64,000 nucleotides of DNA, taken from Phytophthora colocasiae (Eukaryota; Oomycota; Peronosporomycetes; Peronosporales; Peronosporaceae). The DNA is taken from positions 558,001 through 622,000 of the forward strand of contig JAGKQI010000091.1 in assembly GCA_018806915.1 (NCBI GenBank). Direction: 5' to 3'. The notes under the pieces were generated by a model. It saw nothing but the letters and a program-made list of their open reading frames with translations, had not been told where the DNA came from and ran no database searches. The position numbers were made by a program, and so were the translations under genes. The first letter of the stretch is position 1. Each line of letters opens with the position of its first letter. Positions 34,989 to 46,132 of the stretch are shown here, in pieces.

Positions 34989-37900
34989 ATGGCTTCCAGT
35001 GGCACTACCGACGGTGATGTGGAGATGCCTTTGGCGCAGCCAACGTATGAGTACATCCGCGCTCCCAGATTGACCGAGTGGAGTCAACCGGCACTCGTGG
35101 AGTACCAGAGACAGAGACGTCGCTACGAGGAAAAGATCCAAGAGCGCTGTTCAGCAACAGGCGAAGCCGCTGATGCGGTTGCTGTCAGCATCAAGGCGTC
35201 TATGGAGCCCAGGGTGTTGGATCACCTGGCGTTCTACATTTTGAAGAAAACCGTGATGGAGGTAACGGATGAGGATTTGATCAGAGCCATCCAAGCCAAA
35301 GCCGGTAACATGATGAACGACTATGTGCCGGACCTAGAGAGATTATTCGAACGACTGAAGATGAACATGCAGCAACCTGACATTGAGGCTCGGGTCGCCC
35401 AGTACTTCATCGACTTCGACAAGATTGTCGAAGAAAATGGCCTAGTGGGTGTTCTGGGCCGTCAAGGTGCGGCATCTCCGGCGCATGCAAAGATGCGTTA
35501 CCGTTTTTTGGTTCGTCGACTACAACCAGAAGTACTACGTCGTGAGGTTGAGCGGTTGGCTGAAATCACTCACCGACACATAAGGACGGATGGCATCGCG
35601 CTGTATGAGCTCGTCGTAGATAGAGCTAAGCGTCAGCACCAGGCACACCTCCTCCAGTTAGAATTGAAGGGGTCGCGTGGAGCTATGGGTGGGGTTGACC
35701 AGCATACTAAAGGGCGAGGTGGTGCTGCATCCAAACCAGCTAGTGGGGGTAGCCGTGGCAACGGCAGCCAGGAGAGACCTGGTGGCACTCCGAAAGAACA
35801 ACGACACAAACAGGAAAATGAAGGTGATCGGGCTCGCGTGCAGGAGCCCCCAAGGAACGGCTGTCTATTCTGTAAAGGTAGCCACTGGCTAAAAGACTGT
35901 CCCTCGGCCACAGATGCTCAGAAGGACGAGGCCAGGCAAAAATTTGCGCAGGAGCGTAAGCAAAAGCGCATTAAACACCTCAACGACGGTACCCAAGCGA
36001 ACATGCAGGCGGTATTTGGTGACATGATCGAAGTACCACTTTGTCTCGACACGGGTTCGGACTATAACGTGGTACCTCGCCACGTGCTTGAACAAGTCAA
36101 CGAGTTGGACATTGAGGTGATCGTGAGTCAGTTGGACCCACCAATTACTGTGACTACTGTTGGAGGATCCCAGATAATCTGTGATGAGATGGCATGTTTG
36201 GATGTTTCCGTACGCACGGCTGCAGGACCCGTGATGTTACGATCTTTAGAGTGTCTAGTGCTGGATGCCGATGAACCTGAGTTCCTCCTGGGCCAACGCA
36301 CTATGCAGTCATTGGGTATTGACGTCCAGCGTCAAATGGAGCAACTCGCTGGACGCGACCATGTTGTTGAGCAGGATGCCGATGGTGACTTGCCAGTCGA
36401 ACCAGAAGTGGTGTTCGACCATGATCGGAGCCAGGTCACTGCCAACCTCGAGCGCATGATCGCTGAAGCAGCTCAAGAGGTTAATGATGACGAGTGGACG
36501 GAAGAACTACGTGTGTTGACGATGCGGTTTGAAAACGTGTGGCGTGTTAATGTTGGATCAGACCCACCAGCGACTGTGGAGCCTATGCGGGTTGAGCTGA
36601 TAGATAACGCTCGCCCATACCGAGCCGGAACCCGGCGCTATTCGCCGGATGAGCGAAAATTTCTGAGTGAATATGTGAGAGAGCTTGAACAACATGGTCT
36701 CGTTCGGCGCAATAATGAGAGCCGGTGGGCCTCGCCAGCTTTACCTGTACGCAAACCGGGCACTGATCGGTTCAGGATTACAGTTGACTACAGGGCAGTA
36801 AATAAGATGACGGTGCCAATCGCTGGGGCGACGCCCAGTCTTACGTCAGCAATGAGCAATGTTGAAGGAGCAGTGGGCTTTGGTCAATTCGATTTCTTCA
36901 AGGGTTACTGGCAGTTGCTGTTGCACGAAGACAGCCAGGAAATGTTCAGTTTCGTGACAGAGGACGGTGTTTTTACTCCTACGCGAGTACCCCAAGGTGC
37001 GTGCGATTCTGCGTTACACTTCCAACTCCAGATGCATACGTGCTTCCAGGAGATGCTATACAACGCGGTGCTGATTTGGATTGATGACATATTGCTTTAC
37101 GCCAGGTCCAAAGCCGAGTACCTCCAGCGACTAGAACAGTTCTTTTTGATTTTACGAGAGCGGGGTTTGAAGCTCAACGCCCTCAAGTGTCGACTGTTTG
37201 CTCGGAGCGTGCGTTGGTGTGGAAAGATCGTGAATGGCCAGGAGGTGAAACACGATCCGTCTCGCCTCTCAGCATTGGTAAACATGGAACTACCCCCAAC
37301 AGCAGTAGCACTGCAACAATTTTTGTGCGCTGCGAACTGGGTTCGTGATACCGTTGTGGATTTTGCCCGAGTATTTTCCCCATTACAAGCGAAGCTGGAG
37401 ACAGTGATGGCTACACGAGGACGTCGACGTCGACAATTGACAGGGGTCAACTTGACCTGGGATGAGGTAGAGCGAGGTGCATTTAAGGACGCAACCACGG
37501 CTCTTGCTCACTCATCACCACTACAGTATCCGTCGGAGACAGCCACTATCAATCTCTTTAGTGATGCGAGTGCTACTGGTTGGGCTGTGGTGCTCACTCA
37601 GGTGGCTGAATGGGATCCATCCCTCGACGTCGTGGAACAGGCACATCAGCTACTCGTGTGTCAGGGCGGTACATTCACACACAGCGAATTGAACTGGAGC
37701 GTTGCTGAGAAAGAGGCATACCCTATCGTTGCGGCGTGCTCCAACCTCGCTTACATACTCGAACGCCCGGCAGGTTTCCGGGTTTTTTGTGATCACGCCA
37801 ATTTAATTCACATCTTCGCACCACACCGAGAGATTCGCCAGCACATTCGAGGCAAGCTACAACGCTGGGCATTACGTCTCTCGGGTTTTCGGTATTCGAT

Positions 37901-39497
37901 TGAGCATATGAGTGGTGAATCGAACGTGTGGGCTGATTTAGTTTCGCGGTGGGCGCAACCTACTATAGTGAACACGTCAGTTCGACGGGTGGAAACTCGC
38001 CAAGCCATTGAGCTATCTCTACTACGGCCTCTAGAAGATGGAGAGTTTGTTTGGCCGAGCCTTGGCGAACTAAAGCATGTGCAACAAGAGCATCGCGAGT
38101 CCGCTCCTGCTGACACAACGACACGGGATGGCGTTATTCGAGTCAACGACCGTCCTTGGGTTCCTGGTAACGCTACTGATTTTCTGGTACGACTGCTGGT
38201 CGTGGCCCACTGCGGACCCCATGGACATCGTGGGGAGGACGTGGTAGCAGAGCTTCTACGGCAGAGATTCGAAATACCACAGCTCCGCCAGCACGTGCAA
38301 GCATTCAGCAGGAAGTGCCTGTTATGCAAGCATGTGAAGGGTGGCCACCTCTTGATGAGAAAATGGCAAGAACACGAGAGGGCTACGAAGAGAAACGAAT
38401 GTCTACATGTTGACTATCTCTTCCTGGGCGACAGCTATGACGAGGCACGCTATGTATTGGTGCTGAAGGATGAGCTGACCCATTACGTTGAGCTTGTGGC
38501 ATGTGATTCACCAACGGGTCTAGTTGCAGCAACAGCTATCCTGGACTGGCACAAACGTTTCGGACTACCTGAGACTTGGATTTCAGATAACGGCACGCAC
38601 TTCAAGAACGAACTCATGCGTGAGTTAGCCACTCGTTTGAAGGCAACTCACAAGTTTGTCCCCGTGTATACCCCGTGGATCAATGGAACCGTGGAAAGAG
38701 TGAACAGGGACCTTCTTCAAGTGCTGAGGGTAATGCTACTAGAACTACAGGTGGATACAAGGGCCTGGACTACTCTTCTACCAATTGTGCAAGCGAATTT
38801 GAACCACACTCCCGTGCGCTCGCTGGGCGGGCATGCTCCGATTGAGTTGTTTACAGGACTACCGCTTTCATCTCCGTTGGATCGGGTGGTGCAGCCATTG
38901 GAAGGACCTCCTCGTGAGCTACCCGCCGAAAGTCAAGAACTCGGTGCTGCTCTGGGCAAGCTACGTGAGCACTTACGCGAGCTGCATCAGGACGCAGCTG
39001 ACCGTAAAGAACGTCGCCGTCAACTCGAGATGGCCAAGCAAAAGGGCACACCATGCAACTTTGAGGTTGGGGACTACGTGTTGTGGTCACGTATTGACAA
39101 GAGATTGCGCGGCAACAAGCTTCTGGTTCGATGAGTGGGCCCATTCCTGGTGCTCCGAGCACTCCCACACTCGTTCGTGGTGCAGCATTTGCTCACAGGG
39201 GATGAGTATGATGTACACGGTTCACGTCTGAAGTTCTACCATGACTCTGACCTTAATGTGACGGCTGAAATTCGTCAGCACGTTGGAAACCAAGGCATCG
39301 TGCTCGACGTCCGTGACGTCGTCCAACACCGTTTCAACGAGACTACACAGGAGTGGGAGCTACTAGTGGCGTGGCGTGGCCTGCAGGATGAGGAAAACTC
39401 CTGGGAACCCTTCGAATCGATGAAACGTGATGTCCCGAGCCTGGTGCGACAGTATGTGGAGCGCGCACAGGTTGTGGCTTTGGAACAATTTTTGTAA
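34989..39497 (+). pseudogene. Gypsy C Gag-Pol polyprotein with one internal TGA
   Basis: A 1,381-codon frame from ATG at 34989 to TGA at 39132-39134, then 120 more codons in the same frame to TAA at 39495-39497. Domains in order: gag (~1-240), zinc knuckle CLFCKGSHWLKDC (~297), protease LDTGSDYNVVP (~353), RT with VLIWIDDILLYA (WIDD in place of YVDD, ~700), RNase H NLFSDASATGWAVV (~855), integrase with HCGPHGHRGED and CLLCKH finger and WISDNGTHFKNE core (~1075-1280). After the stop comes GPFLVLRAL and a chromodomain (ELLVAWRGLQDEENSWE). Gag and Pol share one frame, unlike elements A and B. The TGA replaces the residue usually tryptophan before VGPF. It may be a nonsense mutation or an inefficient readthrough point. 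Confidence 0.88.
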
Positions 39498-39734
39498 TTG
39501 CAATTGGACATCTGGAGACTGAGATATCGTGGGTTTTATCATGGGATGGGATGGTCAAGTGCAACCTGTTGAAGTTGGCGCCCCGTCACATTTCGTCTAC
39601 TGTCTACGCAACTATCCCGATTATGTGACAGCAGCCATGTTGTGATTGGTATGTGTTTTCGGGATGGTGTTGGCTTTTATATTTTCGATGTCGCTGATGG
39701 CGGCACTGTATATGCGCGGCGCCTTGGAGGGCGC

Positions 39735-40085
39735 TGTGGTGCATGTCTGTGGACTTGCGGTGCTGGTTAGATGTGCCAGGCGCCGTATGCTACAGTGACA
39801 AGGACTCAATGGATGGCAGGAGCAAGAGGATGATGGGACAGCAGTCTGAGGACACAACGACATTAAGGCAACGACGGCAACAATGCAGTCGGCGTGGTTG
39901 CTGTTGAAGGAGCACGAGCAGGATCGGCAGCGCGTGGCGCCCCACAGCTCGTGGCTTTGGGACTAAGGGCGTAGCTCCTGGAGGAGAAGACGTTCACCTA
40001 CCGTAGGTGAGCTGTAGTTAGTTGAGTTCGGGTCTTTTGAATCAATTCACTTCGCAATTTGCTACTTATCGATCGAGTTAGCACA
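39735..40085 (+). repeat. 3' LTR of Gypsy C
   Basis: 351 bp, differing from the 5' LTR at three sites, all within the first 60 bases; the remainder is identical by eye. Confidence 0.95.
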
Positions 40086-40860
40086 ATCCGTCATATCATC
40101 GCCCACTGTCAGTCGAATGGCCACTTCGTAGCCTCCATAGAGTGCAGCTGAGAGTACAACCATTAAACCAGCAACTACACCGGTACTTACGATCGCGTCA
40201 AGTCCGCTTCCATTCTGAAACATGACGACCAGAGTGACCCCCACAAACGACGTGAGAACGCCGCACATCTTACCAATCGACAGTCGTTCGTGGAGGAAAC
40301 AGATCGAAAAACAATAGACGAACAGCGGAGAACAGTTGAAGATGGCTGTACCCGCTGCCACGCTCACGTTGGCCAATGCTGCGTACCAAAAGTAGTCGGT
40401 CACGCAGTAAAATGTGCTCAGGAACATGGATATCTTCCACAGCTTCGGCAACGGAATAACTGAGTGGTGATTTAACACTCCGATGAAGTCCAAAGGAGCG
40501 AGACGATCCTCTTCTCCTCCTCGAAGCCAAAAGTACCCAACAAGAAGCGGGAGCAGCGCCACCTACAGCAGTAAAACGCGGTAATATATGAGCCATAAGT
40601 CCAGTAGTACAACAAATTGTAGACAAGTTGTGTACCGGCGCCGTGTGATTAAAGCACACTATGAAAAAAGGTTTGTTGAATTCAACTGCCTGCAGTAATA
40701 TCCACAGTGTCAATAGAAACTTTGAGACAGAGGATCAACACGATGAGCTGAACCTGAAGAGCTTGGGAAGCTTCGGCTTGCAGCACCCACGACCAGATGA
40801 GAGCTGCCAATACCAGAGTTAGGAACGAGATGAGTGTATCAATGTGTCAATGCTTCGGTA

Positions 40861-42700
40861 CCTCCGAGTGCAATGAAACCCGCATGTCTGGGTAAATTAT
40901 TCCTTGTTGTTAAGGAACTTTCATCGGTTGAGAGCAGTTTAGTGAGCTCGTGCAGGGGTTGGTGGGTGTCGGTCACACGCGTCATGATAGTACGGTAGCA
41001 ACAGATTGAAAAGTGGGAGAAGTGTCGCGCGAACGTTGTACGTAGAACCTAGTAGAATTGATAAGTGCAGTTGTGCATTTCTGAGTGATACAAATAGGAA
41101 GAGAGAGGATACTGTGAGAATTAATGTGGGAGAACACGTCATTTCTAATTCAAGACACGCAGTTGCGGTCGTAGAACACGCTATTTCTAAAAGAAAAGCG
41201 ATGGCCACTTCCACGTTAAAAGCAGCAGCGTAAGGAGAAGGTGTTTGAGTGGTCAAGGAAGATGCCTCGGGACGTGACCAGAGGTTGATCTGGTTTACTT
41301 TAAAGGTGTTCCATTCGTCCCATGGAAAACCTTACAAGCAGGGGTTCGCACACCACATGGTTGGGATCAGTTTCGAGATCACTTCCATCTTATCGTTACA
41401 TGTAGGCCCAACGATGAGAAGACTATGTCGAACGCAAACATCTATGGTGAGGGCGGCCGCACCTTTCTGACACTCGAGGACGTTCTGCAGGAAGGTCGCC
41501 TGTAGCCTTCGACCCTCCAGGAAAGCAACCCAGACCGACCCTACGCGGTGCATCACAGGCCACATGTGACTGGGGTGTTCTACGATCCTCCAGTCGTCAT
41601 GGAGCAGGAGGGATCTACGTTCTCCACTGTGGATCAACGTCGTCATTCACCCACAATATTCTGATGGCCCCAATTTCATCCTCCGTCGACACCAATAGCT
41701 CACCGCTACGCACCCACGGCAAGGTGGTATTCCTGTTTGGAATGGAGATAGACAAGTCCGATCGAGTGCCTGCGGAGTCATTACTCAAGGTCATGCTGAC
41801 GGAGTTCGGCTTTTACTGTGAAAGGCGATCGACGGAGACGTTTTTCTTTAATGAGAAGACTCTTCCGTTGATTCACGACGTAGTCTGCGGAATAAGTTAC
41901 GTCTATGACCCGCCGATCGACAGACTAGTCCCCGACCACGAGAAGTCGTGGAAAATCCGTTGTACGAGCAGGGCCTAGCTACGGACTCCAGTTCAACCGC
42001 ACCCTCAAAGGCTGATGAAGTTTCTGTCAGCTGTACCAGTCTGGAACACTTCAGCGGAGTGGGGGGGGGGCGTTTGGAAAGGAGTAGAAAGGGTCGTTAG
42101 GGGAAGAGTGTAAGGGTGGTGGTGGGTAACTTATCGCGTGTACTATGGCGTCTCGAACAGGGGTTTCCTGCGCAATTATCTCATCAATCAACCTCCACAC
42201 CGTGGATCCCTTCGCTTCGAAGAGGATTGCATCGAAGTGTAATCGCCACCTTAGACCGGAAGGCGTGCCAGGAGCAGCCTGACCTCACTCTTCAATGATG
42301 CCCTGTCCACAGAGAAGCAAGCGCGTTTGGAGAATTTTCGTGCAGTGGCAACACGCCACCACTGGTCAAGCTCTCAGCCGGTTTCTCGAGATGCCCTTCG
42401 TCGGTTCCAACCTCTACTACCATAAAGGATTATGTGTCGTGGAGGGCGCAACAGTAAAAAGTCTACGGGGTTTGGACCAGTTCGCCGGACATTTCGGAGG
42501 CGAAGGTCTCATTGTTGATATGAAAAGCCCAAGAAACTCTGTACGTACGGTGAAGTCGAGACCTACCTGAGGTGATATTGTCCACTCAAGTTTGTAGGAA
42601 ATGTGTTGACCAGCTTCACTAGGCCGCATCTCATTGTCGTTGTTATGATTGCCACATGGTGTGAGATCCACAGTGGCAACTTTCGAAGGAGACGGTGTTC
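40861..42700. other. No gene supported; short unrecognised ORFs
   Basis: An ORF at 41664-41978 (104 aa, with GKVVFLFGMEIDKSDRVP) and one at 42295-42570 show no domain I know. A run of eleven G lies near 42060. The sequence before 42701 may include lost 5' exons of the transporter fragment that follows. Nothing is firm. Confidence 0.35.
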
Positions 42701-43060
42701 ATGGTGTCAGCTTTGCTGGTTCTTTTCACTTTTGGTGGATTGATTCTCGGGTAAATATTGTTTTTTAAACATACTTTCAATTGTAAAACTTTTGTTTTTT
42801 GTAGATTCGGACCAGTGTACTCGATGTTAGTGAGGGAGAAACAATGGGAAGAATTCTGCACTGAAGAAGAGAAAAGAAATGATGAAGACGGTGTTCTCTG
42901 TGCTGCTCAAGAAGTTCGACTCCAGTATGTTTTCTCCACGGGATTTCTCTGTCTCAGTGCTGCAAATGCCTTCTTCGGTGTGTTTCTGGATATGGTCGGA
43001 CCCAGAATTACCATCCTGTTAGGGCTTACACTATCGGCAATGGAGAATTTGCAAGCCTAA
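42701..43060 (+). pseudogene. Major-facilitator-type transporter, 5' fragment
   Basis: Exon from ATG at 42701 to 42751, a 53-bp GT-AG intron (42752-42804, GTAAAT to TTGTAG), then 42805-43060. The spliced frame gives a first membrane helix ending GGLILGFGPVYSMLV, a soluble loop (KQWEEFCTEEEK, with VCAAQEVRL-like sequence after it), and a second helix (FSTGFLCLSAANAFFGVFLD), followed by VGPRITILLGL, an arrangement typical of the start of an MFS carrier. It stops after about 100 residues where ~450 are expected, so only the first two to three helices remain. Substrate unknown; amino-acid carriers of the SLC43 type are one possibility. Confidence 0.6.
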
Positions 43061-43311
43061 GCGATATCCACGACCTGACGTGATTTCTATCTAACCGTGT
43101 CTTGGTCGAGTTCTTACCTAGGTGAAAGCCACTCATGTTATTCATGCAGGAAGTGCATTACCATTACCGCTATGAATGCTACAGGAAACTGGTGCATTTC
43201 ACAGTGGACTTTTAAAACCATCGGTAGCATTGAACTTCAATTCTTCAAAGCCCTGATAGCTTGCGAATCTCTTCGCTCAATTCCCAATCTTCCAGCCAGA
43301 CGAGAAGTTGT

Positions 43312-44392
43312 ATGTCAACTCTCTCAGTCCTGCGGAAAGTACAGGAGTGGAGAGCCTTGTGGAGTTGCAGATACCTCCGAATGCGCGTATCAGCGATTTA
43401 TTCCCTATCATCAGTAACAAGATTAACGCCTCGATCAAGACCGAGCAAGTCTTTCGTGATGTGGGAAGTGTCTTTCTTTACGGAATACGCTTGAGCTCAA
43501 GTCGCCCACTTAAACCTCTTATACCTGAGCTACGTGCAGCTCTACGGCTCTTTGCCGTCACAAGAGTGTGCTCAAAAGATTGGCCTAGAAGCAGTTTTAC
43601 TATCTCGATCAAGACAAAAACGGGTAAGGAGATGTTCTTCCGGTGTAAACCCTGGGATACCGTAGAGGGCTTGAAGTACCAAGTTGAGGACAGAGAAGGT
43701 ATTCCTCTCAAACAGCAGCGTCTGATCTATGACGGCTATCAACTTGATTACAATTTAACACTCTCTAGTCACGGGATCAAGCAAGGCAGCAAACTCCACT
43801 TACTTCTTTGCCTTCGTGGCGGGGGTGGACCACCCCAACTCTTTGAATGAGTCGATACTGACGAAGAGAACCTTTTCATCGGATGCTCCTCGGTGGCGTA
43901 TTGTTCGCTACGGACTGAATATCGAGGGAAAGTGTAAAAATTCGAGATGTACCGCGCTTGGGAGCATGGTTATTCGTCCCAAAGACTATAAAGCATTTAA
44001 TCTCACGCAAGATGAAGATATTCGGTGACCACAGTGTCATTCCAATGTGAAATCTATCGCTTGCGGCTTCTACGACTGTGTGTGGAAAATTGAAACGGAC
44101 GAGTGATGAATTCTCATTTCTCAATGGAACGAAGCAAAAGGACGTCAGTACCACCGCTTCGATGCCGATAAACACCATGGCAGTGTTGAATGGACGTGGC
44201 CAACCGAGAAATGAACTGCTGACAACGATCTCGCCGAAATCCCGACGCAGTATCCGTTGGGATAAGCTGGGCTCAAATCCTAGCGTTGGTGTCTGTGGCC
44301 ACCGATTTCATAGCGCCTGCATGGGCAACTGGTCTGGGTGGTGCACCATCAATCTGTCTTGCCCGATGTGCGCTAAACTTGTCATGAGTTGA
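43312..44392 (+). pseudogene. Ubiquitin-like/RING family member A, broken
   Basis: Same architecture as the intact gene at 44506. An N-terminal domain (ARISDLFPIISNKINAS, VFLYGIRLSSSRPL), a ubiquitin-like domain at about 43600-43835 (FTISIKTKTGKEM, GIPLKQQRLIYDG, LCLRGGG), then GLNIEGKCKNSRC and a RING half (CGHRFHSACMGNW, CPMC). Breaks: a frame change near the start, a frame change after the LRGGG at ~43845, a TGA at ~44026, and frame changes after that. In the RING the first two zinc-binding cysteines have become arginines (RSIRW), so even a repaired frame would not give a normal RING. The ubiquitin-like domain itself is open and well kept. Confidence 0.75.
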
Positions 44393-44505
44393 CACGCTGT
44401 CTTGTTTGAGTGAAGGCAAGCGACCTAACGGTTGATCAACGTTAGCATTGAAATCAGTTCCTAAGAAAATTCCATAGTTCGCAATTTTCTGCCAGACGAA
44501 AAGCC

Positions 44506-45677
44506 ATGTCCGCTGTTCCAATCCTATGGAAGGATGTTACCGTCCACGATGTGAATGGCATTGTGGAGTTGCCAATGTCGGACTTGCCACCAAATGCGCG
44601 TGTCAGCGACTTGTTTCCTGTTCTAAAGAACAAGATTAACGCCACACTTCAGATCGAAAAGAAATGCATTCGTTATGCGAGTATTTTTCTCTATGGAATA
44701 CGATTGAGCCCAAATCGACCACTTGAACAACTCATACCCGAGCTACGTGTGACACCGCGGTTTCTTGCTATCGTGCGAGTGTGTCCTAAAACCGAAGACG
44801 GGCTAAAACTCCAAATCACTGTCAAGACACTCAGAGGGACGACGTTTTTCATCCGATGCGATCCCTGGGATGCTGTAAACCATGTGAAGAACCAGATTGA
44901 GGAAGTGGAAGGCCTTCCTATTAACCAGCAGCGGCTCATCGTTGCAGGCAGACCACTCGAAAAAGATGAATACGCACTTACTGATTACCAAATTGAGAAT
45001 GGTAGCATCATTCATTTGGTTCTCCGGTTGCGTGGTGGCGGGACTCTGTCCCAACTTTTTGCCGATGTTTCGAATAACGCGATATTGACTGTGAGAAAGC
45101 TATCGACGACGGCTCCTTCGTGGCGTCGAATCCGTCACGGACTCAACATCGAAGGAAAGTGTGAAAACTCAAGCTGCGATGCTTTTGGTCGCATGGTAAT
45201 TCACCCCAAGGGCTTCGAAGCGTTTAACCTCACCTATGATAAGGACATTCAGTGTCCGCAATGTCGTACCAGTGTGATTCCACGCACTTGTGGGTTTTAC
45301 AAATGCGTGTGGAAATTTGAAGGCACAAAGGTAGAGGATGAGTTCTCGATCATTTCCAAATGGAATGAGGCAAGTGGAAACAAATATCACCATTTTAATG
45401 CCGATAAGCACCAAGGTAGTGTCCAATGGAAGAGTCTTTTGATCGTGGCCAAGCCGACGAGTGAACTGATGATTGCTGCTCCTCGTTATCTCCTGCGTCT
45501 GTGCATTTAGACAATACTGAGAAGTGCAGTATCTGTTGGTGTGAGTTGGGATCGATGTCCAGCACTGGAGCCTGTGGCCACCGTTTCCACTGCGTCTGCA
45601 TGGACAATTGGTCTGAATGGTGCATCAGAAATGACAGTCTTCTTACTTGCCCGGTTTGTCGTTGCGATGTTCGCTAA
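44506..45677 (+). CDS. Ubiquitin-like domain + zinc domain + RING-H2 fusion protein
   Basis: Exon 1 is 44506-45460 and exon 2 is 45511-45677, joined over a 50-bp intron (GTGAAC...TTTAG) that restores one 373-aa frame. Without splicing the protein ends at 45510, before the RING. Residues ~1-95 form an unnamed domain (ARVSDLFPVLKNKINATL, SIFLYGIRLSPNRPL). Residues ~101-178 are ubiquitin-like: LQITVKTLRGTTF, INQQRLIVAG, HLVLRLRGGG, keeping Leu8, Ile44, Val70 and the LRLRGG end of ubiquitin. Residues ~205-315 hold GLNIEGKCENSSC and CPQC, probably a zinc-binding unit, then TCGFYKCVWKFEG. The C-terminus is a C3H2C3 RING (CSIC, ACGHRFHCVC, CPVC). Predicted role: an E3 ligase with a built-in ubiquitin-like domain. 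Related layouts occur, from memory, in other protists and some fungi. No signal peptide. Confidence 0.75.
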
Positions 45678-46132
45678 ACGTTTGGGACTGTGGTGTTGCT
45701 GTCGGAGAAGAAAAGCTGCGGTGCATTGTGAAGCGGAAACACCACCGATGAATTAATAATGAATTCCGGATCTTTTTTAATTTCTTTCGAAGCAACCAAC
45801 TCTAGTCCTGTATGTTATTCCCATGTGTGGTTGTTCGACAACTTGTTGTAAAGAAATTTCATTTTAAAGAAGAGCTTGAAGTGGCGCGGTATTTTTTTGT
45901 TTTGTTTTCAGATTGTTAAATTGACCAAATTGTCCAACTGCCTCAGCCTGGTACGTTTCCGGTTAGCTACGCAGTGCCTAAGTTTGCTGAAAATCTTGTA
46001 ATAGGTATTATCGTGCTGATCCGCTTCTCGAACGCGATTCCTTTGAGTGTGACCGACGCGAGGTCTTCGTAAAACTTGCTGCGATTGGTTTCTCACAACA
46101 ATTTGCACCAAGACCACAATACTACCTCAATC
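45678..46132. other. Intergenic spacer
   Basis: AT-rich, no ORF of note; would hold the 3' end of the ubiquitin-like/RING gene and the promoter of the small secreted protein. Confidence 0.5.

Larger units (their letters stand above)
34604..40085 (+). mobile_element. Gypsy LTR retrotransposon C, young insertion
   Basis: Identical-length LTRs of 351 bp (34604-34954, 39735-40085) starting TGTGG and ending AGCACA, flanked by the duplication ATCCG (34599-34603, 40086-40090). The LTRs differ at 3 positions. The interior has a single long Gag-Pol frame broken only by one stop before the chromodomain. It lies antisense to the transporter gene it disrupts. Confidence 0.97.
34190..40860 (-). pseudogene. 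Drug/metabolite-transporter paralogue split by Gypsy C
   Basis: Coding parts on the minus strand: about 40860-40091 and 34603-34190, homologous to the intact gene at 47664-48864. The upstream part keeps spliceable introns: one ending at CAG before ALIWSWVLQAEASQ near 40803, one ending CTGCAG before AVEFNKPFF near 40688, and one between NHTAP and VALLPLLVGYFWL (40642-40562). The frame is cut at VGDDMTD by the retroelement, whose 5-bp duplication ATCCG lies in the gene. Downstream the frame continues (LCGLFTIPLWIIGSF, LPLSLCWTSPLETSVG) but a short deletion near PLSGIMD shifts it before FSWECIAGSALVM. So it is dead for two reasons. Predicted role of the ancestor: multi-pass membrane transporter of the DMT/EamA type. 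Confidence 0.8.

Noticed and set aside
41664..41978. 104-aa ORF as a gene
   Set aside because: Plausible composition but no domain, no conserved neighbour and no splice evidence; left as unsupported.
44506..45510. Unspliced 334-aa end for the ubiquitin-like gene
   Set aside because: Its last residues come from the intron; splicing at 45460/45511 joins an intact RING in frame, and the other family copies also have a RING there.
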